Shown here in pieces: positions 31,922-40,115 of a stretch of 64,000 nt of DNA; the first letter of the stretch is position 1; every line of letters begins with the position of its first letter. The stretch is from an uncultured Prevotella sp. GTDB taxonomy: Bacteria > Bacteroidota > Bacteroidia > Bacteroidales > Bacteroidaceae. The stretch covers positions 16,507 to 80,506 of the forward strand of contig UQZX01000013.1 of the NCBI GenBank assembly GCA_900545525.1, in the 5' to 3' direction. The notes beneath the pieces are model-generated. The model did no database searches, had not been told where the DNA came from, and saw only the letters and a program-made list of their open reading frames with translations. The translations under genes and the position numbers were made by a program.

Positions 31922-33616
31922 ATGAAAAGAGCCATATTGTTGCTTGTGTTCAATATCATGCTGTGCGGAATGTCGTCTGCCGATATTCCGGCGAAGGCTG
32001 ATGCAGGGGATTTCATGCTATTGTCTTATCCCAAGCATGAAGTAAGGGCTGTATGGCTCACAACCATTGGCGGTCTTGACTGGCCTCGTACCTATGCACG
32101 TACCCCGGAAGGTGTGAGACGTCAGAAAGAAGAGCTTGTCCGTATTCTTGACAAGCTGAAAGAAGCAAACATAAATACGGTGCTTTTTCAGGTGAGAACA
32201 AGGGGAATGGTTGTTTATCCCTCAAAGTACGAGCCGTGGGACGGATGTATGTCCGGCATACCGGACAAGTCGCCGGGCTATGACCCTTTGCTTTTTGCCG
32301 TTGAGGAATGTCACAAACGCGGCATGGAGATACAGGCATGGGTAGTTACGGTTCCGGTTGGGAAATGGAACGGATATGGTTGCAAGGCATTGCGTGCAGT
32401 GCATCCGTCTCTTATGATGAGGGAAAAGGCTGAAGGCTATATGAATCCTGCCGTTCCGCAGACGGCAAATTATATTGCAGGCATTTGTCTGGAGATAGCT
32501 GAACGGTATGATGTAGACGGTATCCATTTGGATTATATAAGATATCCGGAAAACATGAAGCTCGATGTGCCGCGGAATAAGGCACGTGAGAACATTACCC
32601 GCATAGTACGCAGTGTGCATGATGCGGTGAAGAACATAAAGCCCTGGGTGAAGATAAGTTGTTCGCCTATAGGTAAGCTCAATGATTTGAGCCGTTATTC
32701 CAGCCGTGGCTGGAATGCCTTTAACAAAGGATGTCAGGATGTTGAGCTATGGATGAAGGAGGGGCTTATGGACCAGATATATCCGATGATGTATTTCCGT
32801 GACAACCAGTTCTTTCCATTTGCCGACGACTGGGCAATGCGCAGCAGCGGGAAGACAGTTGTCCCCGGGCTTGGTATATATTTCCTTTCTCCAAAAGAAG
32901 CAGACTGGCAGTTGAGCGACATAACAAGGCAGATGTATACGCTTCGCAGTATGGGGATGGGGTGTGCATTCTTTCGCAGCAGGTTCTTTACGGATAATAC
33001 AAAAGGATTGTATGATTTTGTGTCGCACCATTTCAATATTCATCCGTCGCTCGTACCTCCTATGACATGCCATGGCATGGAACCGCCTCTTCCACCTACG
33101 GAAATTAAGGTGAAGAACATTTCGGAATATGATGTCATAGAATGGAACAATGGGACCGACCGCAGCCGTTCGCCATATCTTACTTATAATGTATATGCGA
33201 GCAGTGATTATCCAGTTGATACCGATGATGCTGCGAACCTGTTAGTCTGCAGGTCGCGTGATAATGATGTTGTGGTGCGTAATGGCAAGACGCGTCCGCT
33301 ATATTATGCCGTTACTGCTGTTGACAGGTATGGAAATGAAAGCACAGCTTTGCAGTTGACCGTATCCCGGTCACATTATGCTGCGACAAAGATAATAAAG
33401 AACGAAGGAAACCGTTTAAGACTTCCGTCAAAAGGCAAAGTACTTGATGCACCTTATATAATATTAGAGACACTTGAAGGAAAATCAGTCGCCACCATTC
33501 CGTATCGTGGCAGCCATGCGGACATCAGTAATATAGCCGACGGGATGTATGTTTTACGCTCTTTAAACAGAAAAGGCATAACCCACCGGCTGGGATATGT
33601 TCTGATAAAACGGTAA
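31922..33616 (+). CDS. GHL10-family glycoside hydrolase-like protein (DUF187), exported
   Basis: A 564-residue protein with a signal peptide (residues 1-20). It has a TIM-barrel GHL10 domain (about 38-360): HEVRAVWLTTIGGLDWP, NINTVLFQVRTRG, GMEIQAWVV and DVDGIHLDYIRYP are the characteristic strands. A fibronectin type III-like domain (about 385-480) and a short beta tail follow. GHL10 proteins include enzymes that act on glycan strands of peptidoglycan or on other polysaccharides. The conserved Asp residues in DGIHLDY are present. A hairpin and the ArgR promoter follow. Confidence 0.88.
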   Translation: MKRAILLLVFNIMLCGMSSADIPAKADAGDFMLLSYPKHEVRAVWLTTIGGLDWPRTYARTPEGVRRQKEELVRILDKLKEANINTVLFQVRTRGMVVYPSKYEPWDGCMSGIPDKSPGYDPLLFAVEECHKRGMEIQAWVVTVPVGKWNGYGCKALRAVHPSLMMREKAEGYMNPAVPQTANYIAGICLEIAERYDVDGIHLDYIRYPENMKLDVPRNKARENITRIVRSVHDAVKNIKPWVKISCSPIGKLNDLSRYSSRGWNAFNKGCQDVELWMKEGLMDQIYPMMYFRDNQFFPFADDWAMRSSGKTVVPGLGIYFLSPKEADWQLSDITRQMYTLRSMGMGCAFFRSRFFTDNTKGLYDFVSHHFNIHPSLVPPMTCHGMEPPLPPTEIKVKNISEYDVIEWNNGTDRSRSPYLTYNVYASSDYPVDTDDAANLLVCRSRDNDVVVRNGKTRPLYYAVTAVDRYGNESTALQLTVSRSHYAATKIIKNEGNRLRLPSKGKVLDAPYIILETLEGKSVATIPYRGSHADISNIADGMYVLRSLNRKGITHRLGYVLIKR

Positions 33617-33636
33617 TAAATACCTTGTTCTTATAG

Positions 33637-33661
33637 TGACTGTTTATTTCTATGACAGTCA
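33637..33661 (+). terminator. Hairpin after the GHL10 gene
   Basis: TGACTGT (33637-33643) and ACAGTCA (33655-33661) form a 7-base stem, followed by TTTTACTTTGTTTTG. This is a moderate terminator separating the GHL10 gene from the arginine operon. Confidence 0.5.
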
Positions 33662-33684
33662 TTTTACTTTGTTTTGTTTGAAAG

Positions 33685-33736
33685 TTTATGCAGAAATGTG
33701 CATAAATATTTGCTTGTTTATGCGAAAGTGTATAAT
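33685..33736. promoter_or_regulatory. Probable ArgR operator (two palindromic ARG-box-like sites)
   Basis: TTTATGCA (33685-33692), six bases, and TGCATAAA (33699-33706) form a perfect inverted repeat. A second, imperfect site pairs TTTATGC (33717-33723) with TGTATAA (33729-33735), 32 bases further, about three helical turns. The second overlaps the -7 box of the argR promoter. This matches the usual ArgR arrangement of paired AT-rich palindromes covering its own promoter. Confidence 0.7.
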
Positions 33737-33740
33737 TTTG
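33709..33740 (+). promoter_or_regulatory. Promoter of the argR-argG-argC-argD region
   Basis: TTTG (33709-33712), 20 bases, TAATTTTG (33733-33740) followed by CA is a full Bacteroidetes promoter, 28 bases before the argR start. The operator-like repeats surround and overlap it. Confidence 0.8.
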
Positions 33741-33768
33741 CAGCCGTAACGGTATAAATATACTTGCT

Positions 33769-34245
33769 ATGGGAATAAAGAACAGCAGGCTTGAAGCACT
33801 CAAGATGATAATATCAAGTATGGAACTTGGCAGTCAGGATGAGGTGCTCAGGGCATTGGAGAGGGAAGGTTTCAAACTTACACAGGCAACGCTGAGCCGT
33901 GACATGAAGCAGTTGAAGGTGGCAAAGGCGGCAAGCATGAACGGAAAATATGTATATGTGCTGCCCAATGAGACCATGTATAAACGTGTCTCCACGCCTC
34001 GTTCTGCCATGGAGATGTTGCAGGTGTCCGGATTTCTGTCTATAAATTTCTCGGGAAACATGGGCGTTATAAAGACCCGCCCGGGATATGCCAGCAGTAT
34101 AGCATATAATATAGACAACAGCGACAATCCCTATATTCTCGGAACAATAGCCGGTGACGATACCATATTTATAGTGATAAAGCAGGGAGTGCGTGATGAG
34201 GACGTGATAGAAGCGTTGCGGAATGCCATTCCCAATATTGCATAG
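33769..34245 (+). CDS. argR: Arginine repressor ArgR
   Basis: A 158-residue protein of normal ArgR length. The N-terminal winged helix contains QATLSRDMKQLKVAK (recognition helix with the SRD triplet, about 39-53). The C-terminal hexamer and arginine-binding domain has GTIAGDDTIFIVIK (about 124-137), where the DD pair binds arginine. With bound arginine it represses arginine synthesis. The palindromes at 33685-33736 overlap its own promoter, so it probably represses itself and the genes downstream (acyltransferase, argG, argC, argD). Confidence 0.95.
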   Translation: MGIKNSRLEALKMIISSMELGSQDEVLRALEREGFKLTQATLSRDMKQLKVAKAASMNGKYVYVLPNETMYKRVSTPRSAMEMLQVSGFLSINFSGNMGVIKTRPGYASSIAYNIDNSDNPYILGTIAGDDTIFIVIKQGVRDEDVIEALRNAIPNIA

Positions 34246-34314
34246 GAAGAGGAAAGAGATATTGCTTTTTGAAGACAAATACAAAAAAGTAAAGAATATT
34301 ATACAATAAACAGA

Positions 34315-34920
34315 ATGGAAGAAATAAAGGTGATGGTGGCTGACGCTTCACATGAAAAATACGTGGACACCATTCTTGAAACGATTACAGCCGCTGCCAA
34401 AGTGCGCGGCACCGGCATTGCAAAGCGTACACATGAGTATCTCGCCACGAAGATGAAAGAGACGAAGGCGGTTATAGCTCTGTGTGGTGACAGGTTGGCA
34501 GGCTTTAGCTATATAGAGACATGGGGGAACAAACATTATGTCACGACATCCGGACTTATAGTACATCCTGATTTCAGGGGGCTCGGAGTATCCAAGCGTA
34601 TAAAGGACATGACGTTCACTCTTGCCAGGACACGTTGGCCCAAGGCAAAGATTTTCAGTCTTACAAGCGGTTCGGCAGTGATGCGCATGAATACACAGTT
34701 GGGTTACATACCTGTGACCTTTGCCGACCTTACGGACGATGAGGCTTTCTGGCGCGGATGCGACGGGTGTGTGAATGTGGATGTGTTGAAGCGCACCGAC
34801 AGGCGTTACTGTATATGTACAGGAATGTTATATGACCCGGATGAACATCATGGTGACACGTTGCCGATAGAGTTGCCGGACGATGTGAAAGAGAGAATAA
34901 AGAATACGGAAAATCAATAA
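34315..34920 (+). CDS. GNAT N-acyltransferase, probable N-acylglutamate synthase of arginine synthesis
   Basis: A 201-residue GNAT protein. The acyl-CoA loop is VHPDFRGLGVSKRI (R-G-x-G-x-S/A type, about 83-96), following the beta-strand HYVTTSGLIV. No classical argA or argJ is in the window, yet this gene sits directly between argR and argG. I recall that a GNAT in the same position in Bacteroides thetaiotaomicron was proposed from mutant phenotypes to be the missing first enzyme. Bacteroides is known to use N-succinylated intermediates. The acyl donor (acetyl- or succinyl-CoA) cannot be read from the sequence. It is spaced 69 bases after argR and 13 bases before argG. Confidence 0.75.
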   Translation: MEEIKVMVADASHEKYVDTILETITAAAKVRGTGIAKRTHEYLATKMKETKAVIALCGDRLAGFSYIETWGNKHYVTTSGLIVHPDFRGLGVSKRIKDMTFTLARTRWPKAKIFSLTSGSAVMRMNTQLGYIPVTFADLTDDEAFWRGCDGCVNVDVLKRTDRRYCICTGMLYDPDEHHGDTLPIELPDDVKERIKNTENQ

Positions 34921-34933
34921 AAACAATAGTGAT

Positions 34934-36136
34934 ATGGCAAAGAAAAAAGTAGTTGTTGCTTTTAGTGGCGGTCTTGACACGAGTTATAATGTGATGTATC
35001 TCACCAAGGAAATGGGATATGACGTTTATGCAGCTTGTGCAAATACCGGAGGTTTCAGTGACGAGCAGCTGAAAACCAACGAGGAGAATGCTTATAAGCT
35101 GGGAGCGGTGAAATATGTTACCCTTGACGTGACGCAGGAATATTATGAGAAATCGCTCAAGTATATGATTTATGGCAACGTGTTGCGTAACAATTGCTAT
35201 CCCATATCAGTTTCTTCAGAGCGTATATTCCAGGCTATAGCCATTGCCCGATATGCAAAGGAGATAGGAGCCGATGCCATTGCCCACGGTTCTACGGGAG
35301 CAGGCAATGACCAGATACGTTTTGACATGACGTTTCTTGTAATGGCTCCCGGTGTGGAAATAATCACTCTTACACGCGACCGCAATCTCAGTCGTAAGGA
35401 AGAGGTCGACTATCTCAATGCCAATGGATTTAAAGCTGACTTTACAAAACTTAAATATTCATACAATGTCGGTATCTGGGGTACAAGTATATGTGGCGGC
35501 GAGCTCCTCGATTCTACTCAAGGACTGCCGGAAAGCGCATATCTTAAGCATCCGGTAAAGACAGAACCGGAGATTGTAAGTCTCGGTTTCAAGCATGGCG
35601 AACTGTGCTCTGTCAACGGCAAGGAATATGAGGACAAGATAGCTGCCATACAGAAAGTTGAAGAACTCGGTGCCGCATACGCCATTGGGCGCGACTGTCA
35701 TGTCGGTGATACGATTATAGGAATAAAGGGACGTGTCGGTTTTGAGGCAGCTGCTCCTATGCTTATTATAGCAGCCCATAGGTTTTTGGAGAAATATACG
35801 CTCTCTAAGTGGCAGCAGTATTGGAAAGATCAGGTATCAAACTGGTATGGAATGTTTTTGCATGAGAGCCAGTATCTTGAGCCTGTGATGCCGGATATAG
35901 AAGCGATGCTCACAAGCAGTCAGCGGAATGTAAACGGTACGGTTACGTTGGAGCTGCGTCCTTACGGATTTCAGACGGTGGGAGCCGATACACCCGATGA
36001 TCTTGTCAAGAACAAGTTCGGTGAGTATGGCGAGACACAGAAAGGCTGGACCAGTGATGAGGCAAAAGGCTTCATAAAGGTGACATCCACGCCGTTGCGT
36101 GCTTACTATTCGCTTCATCCTGATGAAAGGAAATAA
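34934..36136 (+). CDS. argG: Argininosuccinate synthase
   Basis: A 400-residue enzyme joining citrulline and aspartate with ATP. The PP-loop is AFSGGLDTSYNV (about 9-20), with ACANTGGFSD and HGSTGAGNDQIRFD (about 118-131) forming the citrulline and aspartate sites. It is of the Bacteroidetes/archaeal-like clade rather than the E. coli type. It lies in the presumed ArgR-controlled operon. A 89-base gap with no clear promoter separates it from the PspC gene. Confidence 0.95.
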   Translation: MAKKKVVVAFSGGLDTSYNVMYLTKEMGYDVYAACANTGGFSDEQLKTNEENAYKLGAVKYVTLDVTQEYYEKSLKYMIYGNVLRNNCYPISVSSERIFQAIAIARYAKEIGADAIAHGSTGAGNDQIRFDMTFLVMAPGVEIITLTRDRNLSRKEEVDYLNANGFKADFTKLKYSYNVGIWGTSICGGELLDSTQGLPESAYLKHPVKTEPEIVSLGFKHGELCSVNGKEYEDKIAAIQKVEELGAAYAIGRDCHVGDTIIGIKGRVGFEAAAPMLIIAAHRFLEKYTLSKWQQYWKDQVSNWYGMFLHESQYLEPVMPDIEAMLTSSQRNVNGTVTLELRPYGFQTVGADTPDDLVKNKFGEYGETQKGWTSDEAKGFIKVTSTPLRAYYSLHPDERK

Positions 36137-36225
36137 ATAAACTGATACGCAGGACAGGTATATGCAATTCTTAAATTCACAGTGCCTGTATCCTATGTGT
36201 CATATATAAATCAATAATGGCATAA

Positions 36226-36414
36226 ATGAAAAAGTTTTATTTGTCAAGTACAGACAAGAAAATCGGTGGCGTTTGCGGTGGTATAGCCCAATACTTTGAC
36301 ATAGACTCCCTGATTGTGCGCATCGTTGTATTCTCTTTGATATGGTGTGGCACGGTAGGACTGTGGGTGTATCTTCTTACATGGGGACTGGCACCGAGTG
36401 ACAATAAGATATAA
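36226..36414 (+). CDS. PspC domain small membrane protein
   Basis: A 62-residue protein: KFYLSSTDKKIGGVCGGIAQYF (residues 3-24, written in part) is the PspC signature, followed by one membrane helix (about 31-53, IVVFSLIWCGTVGLWVYLL). PspC proteins sense or respond to membrane stress in enteric bacteria; short single-domain forms are widespread in Bacteroidetes. It is inserted between argG and argC with only 8 bases to argC, so it is read with the arginine genes although nothing links it to arginine synthesis. Confidence 0.9.
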   Translation: MKKFYLSSTDKKIGGVCGGIAQYFDIDSLIVRIVVFSLIWCGTVGLWVYLLTWGLAPSDNKI

Positions 36415-36422
36415 AAGCAGCT

Positions 36423-37391
36423 ATGGTAAGAATAGGAATATTGGGAGGAGCAGGATATACAGCCGGTGAGCTTCTCCGCATATTGGTAAATCATCCTGAT
36501 GCAGAGATTGTGTTTGTAAACAGCAGCAGCAATGCCGGCAACATGATTACCGATGTACATGAGGGGCTGTTCGGCGAGACAGACATTCGTTTTACAGACA
36601 GTATGCCTTTTGAGGACGTGGATGTTGTATTTTTCTGCTTCGGACATGGAAAGAGCAAGCAGTTTATTGAGGATAATGAAATACCCGATAATGTAAAGAT
36701 AATAGATCTTGCACAGGATTTCCGTCTTGAGGCTCCAGGCAATGACTATATATATGGTCTTCCTGAAATAAACAGGGCAGAGATAGCCAGGGCAGGACAT
36801 GTTGCCAATCCCGGATGTTTTGCCACATGTATACAGCTTGGTCTGCTTCCTGCAGCGAAAATGGGGCTTATAACAGAAGATGTAATGGTAAATGCCATAA
36901 CGGGAAGCACCGGTGCAGGGCAGAAGCCAGTCGGTACGACACATTTCTCATGGCGTTCAGGTAACATCAGCATATACAAGCCTTTCGGACACCAGCATGT
37001 TCCGGAGATAAAACAGAGCCTGAAACAGCTGCAAGGACATCTTGATGCGGAGATAGACTTTATTCCTTATCGTGGAGACTTTGCACGCGGCATCTTTGCA
37101 ACGCTCGTTGTAAGGACAGATGTTCCGGAGGATGATGTCGTGGCAGGATATAAGGAGTTTTATGCAGAGGAACCGTTTACACACTATAGTGACAAGCCTA
37201 TAAACCTTAAACAGGTCGTAAATACAAACAAGGCTTTGGTGCATTGTGAGAAGCACGGAAACAAACTGCTTGTTACTTCATGTATAGACAATCTGCTGAA
37301 AGGGGCATCAGGACAGGCAGTGCAGAACATGAACATAATGTTCGGACTGGATGAGAAGAGCGGACTGAGGCTGAAGGGAAGCGGTTTTTAA
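36423..37391 (+). CDS. argC: N-acetyl(acyl)-gamma-glutamyl-phosphate reductase
   Basis: A 322-residue NADPH-dependent reductase. The Rossmann loop is LGGAGYTAGELLRIL (residues 7-21), and the catalytic Cys lies in NPGCFATCIQLGLLPAA (about 134-150). ITGSTGAGQKPVGTTHFSWRS follows. It reduces the acylglutamyl phosphate to the semialdehyde, the third step of arginine synthesis. Bacteroides enzymes may act on N-succinyl rather than N-acetyl intermediates. It begins 8 bases after the PspC gene. Confidence 0.95.
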   Translation: MVRIGILGGAGYTAGELLRILVNHPDAEIVFVNSSSNAGNMITDVHEGLFGETDIRFTDSMPFEDVDVVFFCFGHGKSKQFIEDNEIPDNVKIIDLAQDFRLEAPGNDYIYGLPEINRAEIARAGHVANPGCFATCIQLGLLPAAKMGLITEDVMVNAITGSTGAGQKPVGTTHFSWRSGNISIYKPFGHQHVPEIKQSLKQLQGHLDAEIDFIPYRGDFARGIFATLVVRTDVPEDDVVAGYKEFYAEEPFTHYSDKPINLKQVVNTNKALVHCEKHGNKLLVTSCIDNLLKGASGQAVQNMNIMFGLDEKSGLRLKGSGF

Positions 37392-37473
37392 GTGAACGGA
37401 ACCATTATACGTGGCAAAACAGGGCTGTTGACATAATATGCCCGATAATACAAAACAACAAACAAAAACAGTA

Positions 37474-38610
37474 ATGGAATTATTTGACGTCTATCCTTTG
37501 TTTGATATAAATATTGTAAAAGGACGTGGTTGCAAGGTGTGGGATGATAAAGGCACGGAGTATCTTGACCTTTATGGTGGTCATGCAGTGATAAGCATCG
37601 GTCATAGCCACCCCCACTATATAAATAAGGTGAATGAGCAGCTGAATAAACTGGGCTTTTACAGCAACTCGGTGATAAATACCATGCAGCGGCAGTTGGC
37701 TTCGCGGCTCGGAAGAATATGCGGATACGACGACTATCAGCTGTTCCTGATAAACAGTGGTGCCGAGGCAAATGAGAATGCACTGAAGCTTGCATCGTTC
37801 ACAAACGGTCGTACACGGGTGCTTGCAGCTGCTAAGTCTTTTCACGGACGCACGTCTTTGGCAGTCGAAACCACCGATAATCCTAAAATCATAGCTCCGA
37901 TAAATGCCAACAACCATGTTACTTACCTTCCGTTAAACGATATAGAGGCATGGAAACGGGAGCTTGAGAAAGATGACGTTTGTGCATGTATAATAGAATG
38001 TATACAAGGTGTTGGCGGTATAAGAATGGCTGACGCCGACTTTGCACAAGGGCTTCAGAAGGCATGCCATGAGCATGGTGCAGTCCTTATATGCGATGAG
38101 ATACAGTGCGGATATGGCAGAAGCGGAAAGTTTTTTGCACATCAGTGGCTCGGAATACGTCCGGATATCATCACCGTGGCTAAAGGCATTGCCAACGGTT
38201 TCCCCATGGGAGCATTGTTGATATCGCCGCAGTTCAAGCCTTTGTATGGACAATTGGGTACAACTTTTGGCGGCAATCATCTTGCATGCAGCGCCGCCTT
38301 GGCTGTGCTTGATGTAATGGAAAAAGAGAATTTGGTAGAGAATGCCCGTGAGACAGGCGATTATCTTATAGGCAAATTGAAAGAGTTGCAGAAGGAAAAC
38401 GGTCATATTACAGATGTGCGCGGACGTGGTCTGATGATTGGTATCGAACTGGATGTTCCACATAAGCCTGTCCGTGAAAAGCTGGTATATGAACTGCATT
38501 GCTTTACAGGATGTGCTTCTACCAATATTCTGCGCCTGTTGCCGCCTTTGTGCTTCACAAAAGAAATGGCGGATGAGTTTATAATGCTGTTGAAAAAAGC
38601 ATTAAACTGA
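37474..38610 (+). CDS. argD: Acetylornithine (acylornithine) aminotransferase
   Basis: A 378-residue class III, PLP-dependent aminotransferase. I use MELFDVYPLF at 37474 as the start, because family members begin there; an ATG at 37438 would add 12 residues. Motifs are LYGGHAVISIGHSHP, NSGAEANENALKLAS and ICDEIQCGYGRSG. The PLP lysine lies in TVAKGIANGFPMGA (about 235). It makes acylornithine from the semialdehyde and glutamate, the fourth step. argB, argF and argH are not in this window. Confidence 0.93.
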   Translation: MELFDVYPLFDINIVKGRGCKVWDDKGTEYLDLYGGHAVISIGHSHPHYINKVNEQLNKLGFYSNSVINTMQRQLASRLGRICGYDDYQLFLINSGAEANENALKLASFTNGRTRVLAAAKSFHGRTSLAVETTDNPKIIAPINANNHVTYLPLNDIEAWKRELEKDDVCACIIECIQGVGGIRMADADFAQGLQKACHEHGAVLICDEIQCGYGRSGKFFAHQWLGIRPDIITVAKGIANGFPMGALLISPQFKPLYGQLGTTFGGNHLACSAALAVLDVMEKENLVENARETGDYLIGKLKELQKENGHITDVRGRGLMIGIELDVPHKPVREKLVYELHCFTGCASTNILRLLPPLCFTKEMADEFIMLLKKALN

Positions 38611-38700
38611 GTTTTTACAGGTGTGCAGTTAATATATTGTCAGTAATCATATTTGTTGTATGAGGATGGACAAAATAATAAGAATTTATAATAAAGGATA

Positions 38701-39489
38701 ATGAAAATATCAGTGATAGGTGCCGGGGCAATGGGAGGTGCAATGGTTTGGGGATTTCTTAAAGGCGACGTGTTCGCCGCTTCCGACATTACCGTCTCAA
38801 ATCCTTCTCGCGGTGCTCTCGATAAGTTCTCAGACACAGGAGTTAATGTCACCACCGACAACAAGCATGCCGCTGCGTCAGCAGACATAGTATGTGTAGT
38901 GGTAAAACCATGGATATCGGAAACGGTACTTAAAGAAATAAAACCAGTATTGGACTATAGCCGGCAGATGCTTGTCGTTGTGGCTGCTGGTTTGCGGTCA
39001 GAACAGATAAAGGAATGGATGATAAAAGAAAATGGCGAGATGCTTCCGCTGTTTCTTGTTATACCCAACACGGCTGTAGCCGAGCGCAGTTCCATGACTT
39101 TCATTGTACCTGTAGGCGCCAATGACAAGCAGACCGATGTGATAAAATCCGTATTTGACGATACCGGCTGTTCGCTTGTTATCGAAGAACGGCTGCTGTC
39201 TGCAGGAACAACGCTTGCCTCTTGCGGAATAGCATACGCCATGCGTTATGTCCGGGCTGCGTCTGAGGGCGGCGTGGAACTCGGTTTCCGTGCGGATGAC
39301 GCAAAGCGTATAGTCCTTCAGACCGTAAAGGGAGCGGTAGACTTGCTGATAGCCAACGGCAATCATCCTGAGACGGAGATAGACAAGGTTACGACACCGG
39401 GAGGGCTTACTATCCGGGGACTTAATGAAATGGAACATGCCGGATTTACAAGTGCGGTGATACGCGGACTGAAGGCAGGTGTCAAATAA
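38701..39489 (+). CDS. proC: Pyrroline-5-carboxylate reductase
   Basis: A 262-residue NAD(P)H-dependent reductase for the last step of proline synthesis. The N-terminal Rossmann motif is VIGAGAMGGAMVWGFL (about 4-19). The C-terminal domain has the family's TTPGGLTIRGLNEMEHAGF (about 227-245, related to the P-G-G-T-x-x-G-L signature) and SCGIAYAMRYVRAASEGGVELG. It is preceded by a 90-base gap after argD and may be in the same transcript. Proline and arginine share glutamate as precursor, so the clustering is coherent. Confidence 0.92.
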   Translation: MKISVIGAGAMGGAMVWGFLKGDVFAASDITVSNPSRGALDKFSDTGVNVTTDNKHAAASADIVCVVVKPWISETVLKEIKPVLDYSRQMLVVVAAGLRSEQIKEWMIKENGEMLPLFLVIPNTAVAERSSMTFIVPVGANDKQTDVIKSVFDDTGCSLVIEERLLSAGTTLASCGIAYAMRYVRAASEGGVELGFRADDAKRIVLQTVKGAVDLLIANGNHPETEIDKVTTPGGLTIRGLNEMEHAGFTSAVIRGLKAGVK

Positions 39490-39512
39490 TAACAGCAATA
39501 AACAAAGTAAAA

Positions 39513-40067
39513 ATGGACGATACAATAAGACAGATAGGAGAGAGGCTGAAAGGACTGCGTGAAGTGCTGGACATTCCGGCAGAAGATATGGCTGAGCTTT
39601 GCGGAGTGTCTCTCGACACATATTATAATATGGAAGAGGGAAGTGGTGAACTGTCCATAAGCAATCTTCAGAAGATATCAAAACGCTATGGAATAGCCCT
39701 CGACGTGCTGTTGTTTGGAGAAGAGCCGCACATGGGAAGCTACTTTCTTACACGTAAGGGGCAGGGCATGAGCGTTGAAAGACGCGCCGAATACCGCTAT
39801 CAGAGCCTTGCAAGCGGTTTTCGCGGACGCAAGGCAGAACCTTTCATCGTTCTGGTAGAACCTCGCAAGGATGATACACCTCTTAAGAAAAATGCGCATG
39901 AGGGGCAAGAGTTTAACGTTGTTGCAGAAGGTTGTATGGAACTTACATTGGGTAAGAAGGTCCTGATATTGAATGAAGGCGACAGCATTTATTTTGATGC
40001 CTCACAGCCTCACTGCATGAGAGCACTCAATGGCAAGCCTGTTAAGATGTTGGCTGTAATAATTTAG
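39513..40067 (+). CDS. XRE-family HTH and cupin domain regulator
   Basis: A 184-residue protein with an N-terminal helix-turn-helix (residues 8-65: RLKGLREVLDIPAEDMAELC, then VSLDTYYNMEEGSGELSISNL). A C-terminal cupin domain follows (about 105-180, with EGQEFNVVAEG and DSIYFDASQPH). Such HTH-cupin proteins are transcription factors whose cupin binds a small ligand. It stands directly before the acyl-CoA ligase gene (48 bases), and the same pair occurs together elsewhere in Bacteroidetes, so it probably regulates that gene. Confidence 0.9.
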   Translation: MDDTIRQIGERLKGLREVLDIPAEDMAELCGVSLDTYYNMEEGSGELSISNLQKISKRYGIALDVLLFGEEPHMGSYFLTRKGQGMSVERRAEYRYQSLASGFRGRKAEPFIVLVEPRKDDTPLKKNAHEGQEFNVVAEGCMELTLGKKVLILNEGDSIYFDASQPHCMRALNGKPVKMLAVII

Positions 40068-40115
40068 TGTATTACTGCTTGTTGAGTATATGTCGGAATT
40101 TATTATAAAACAGTG

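Noticed and set aside
37438..37473. Twelve extra residues at the start of ArgD
   Set aside because: Family members begin at the MELFDVYP equivalent; the extra residues are polar and unconserved as far as I can judge. The choice is not certain.
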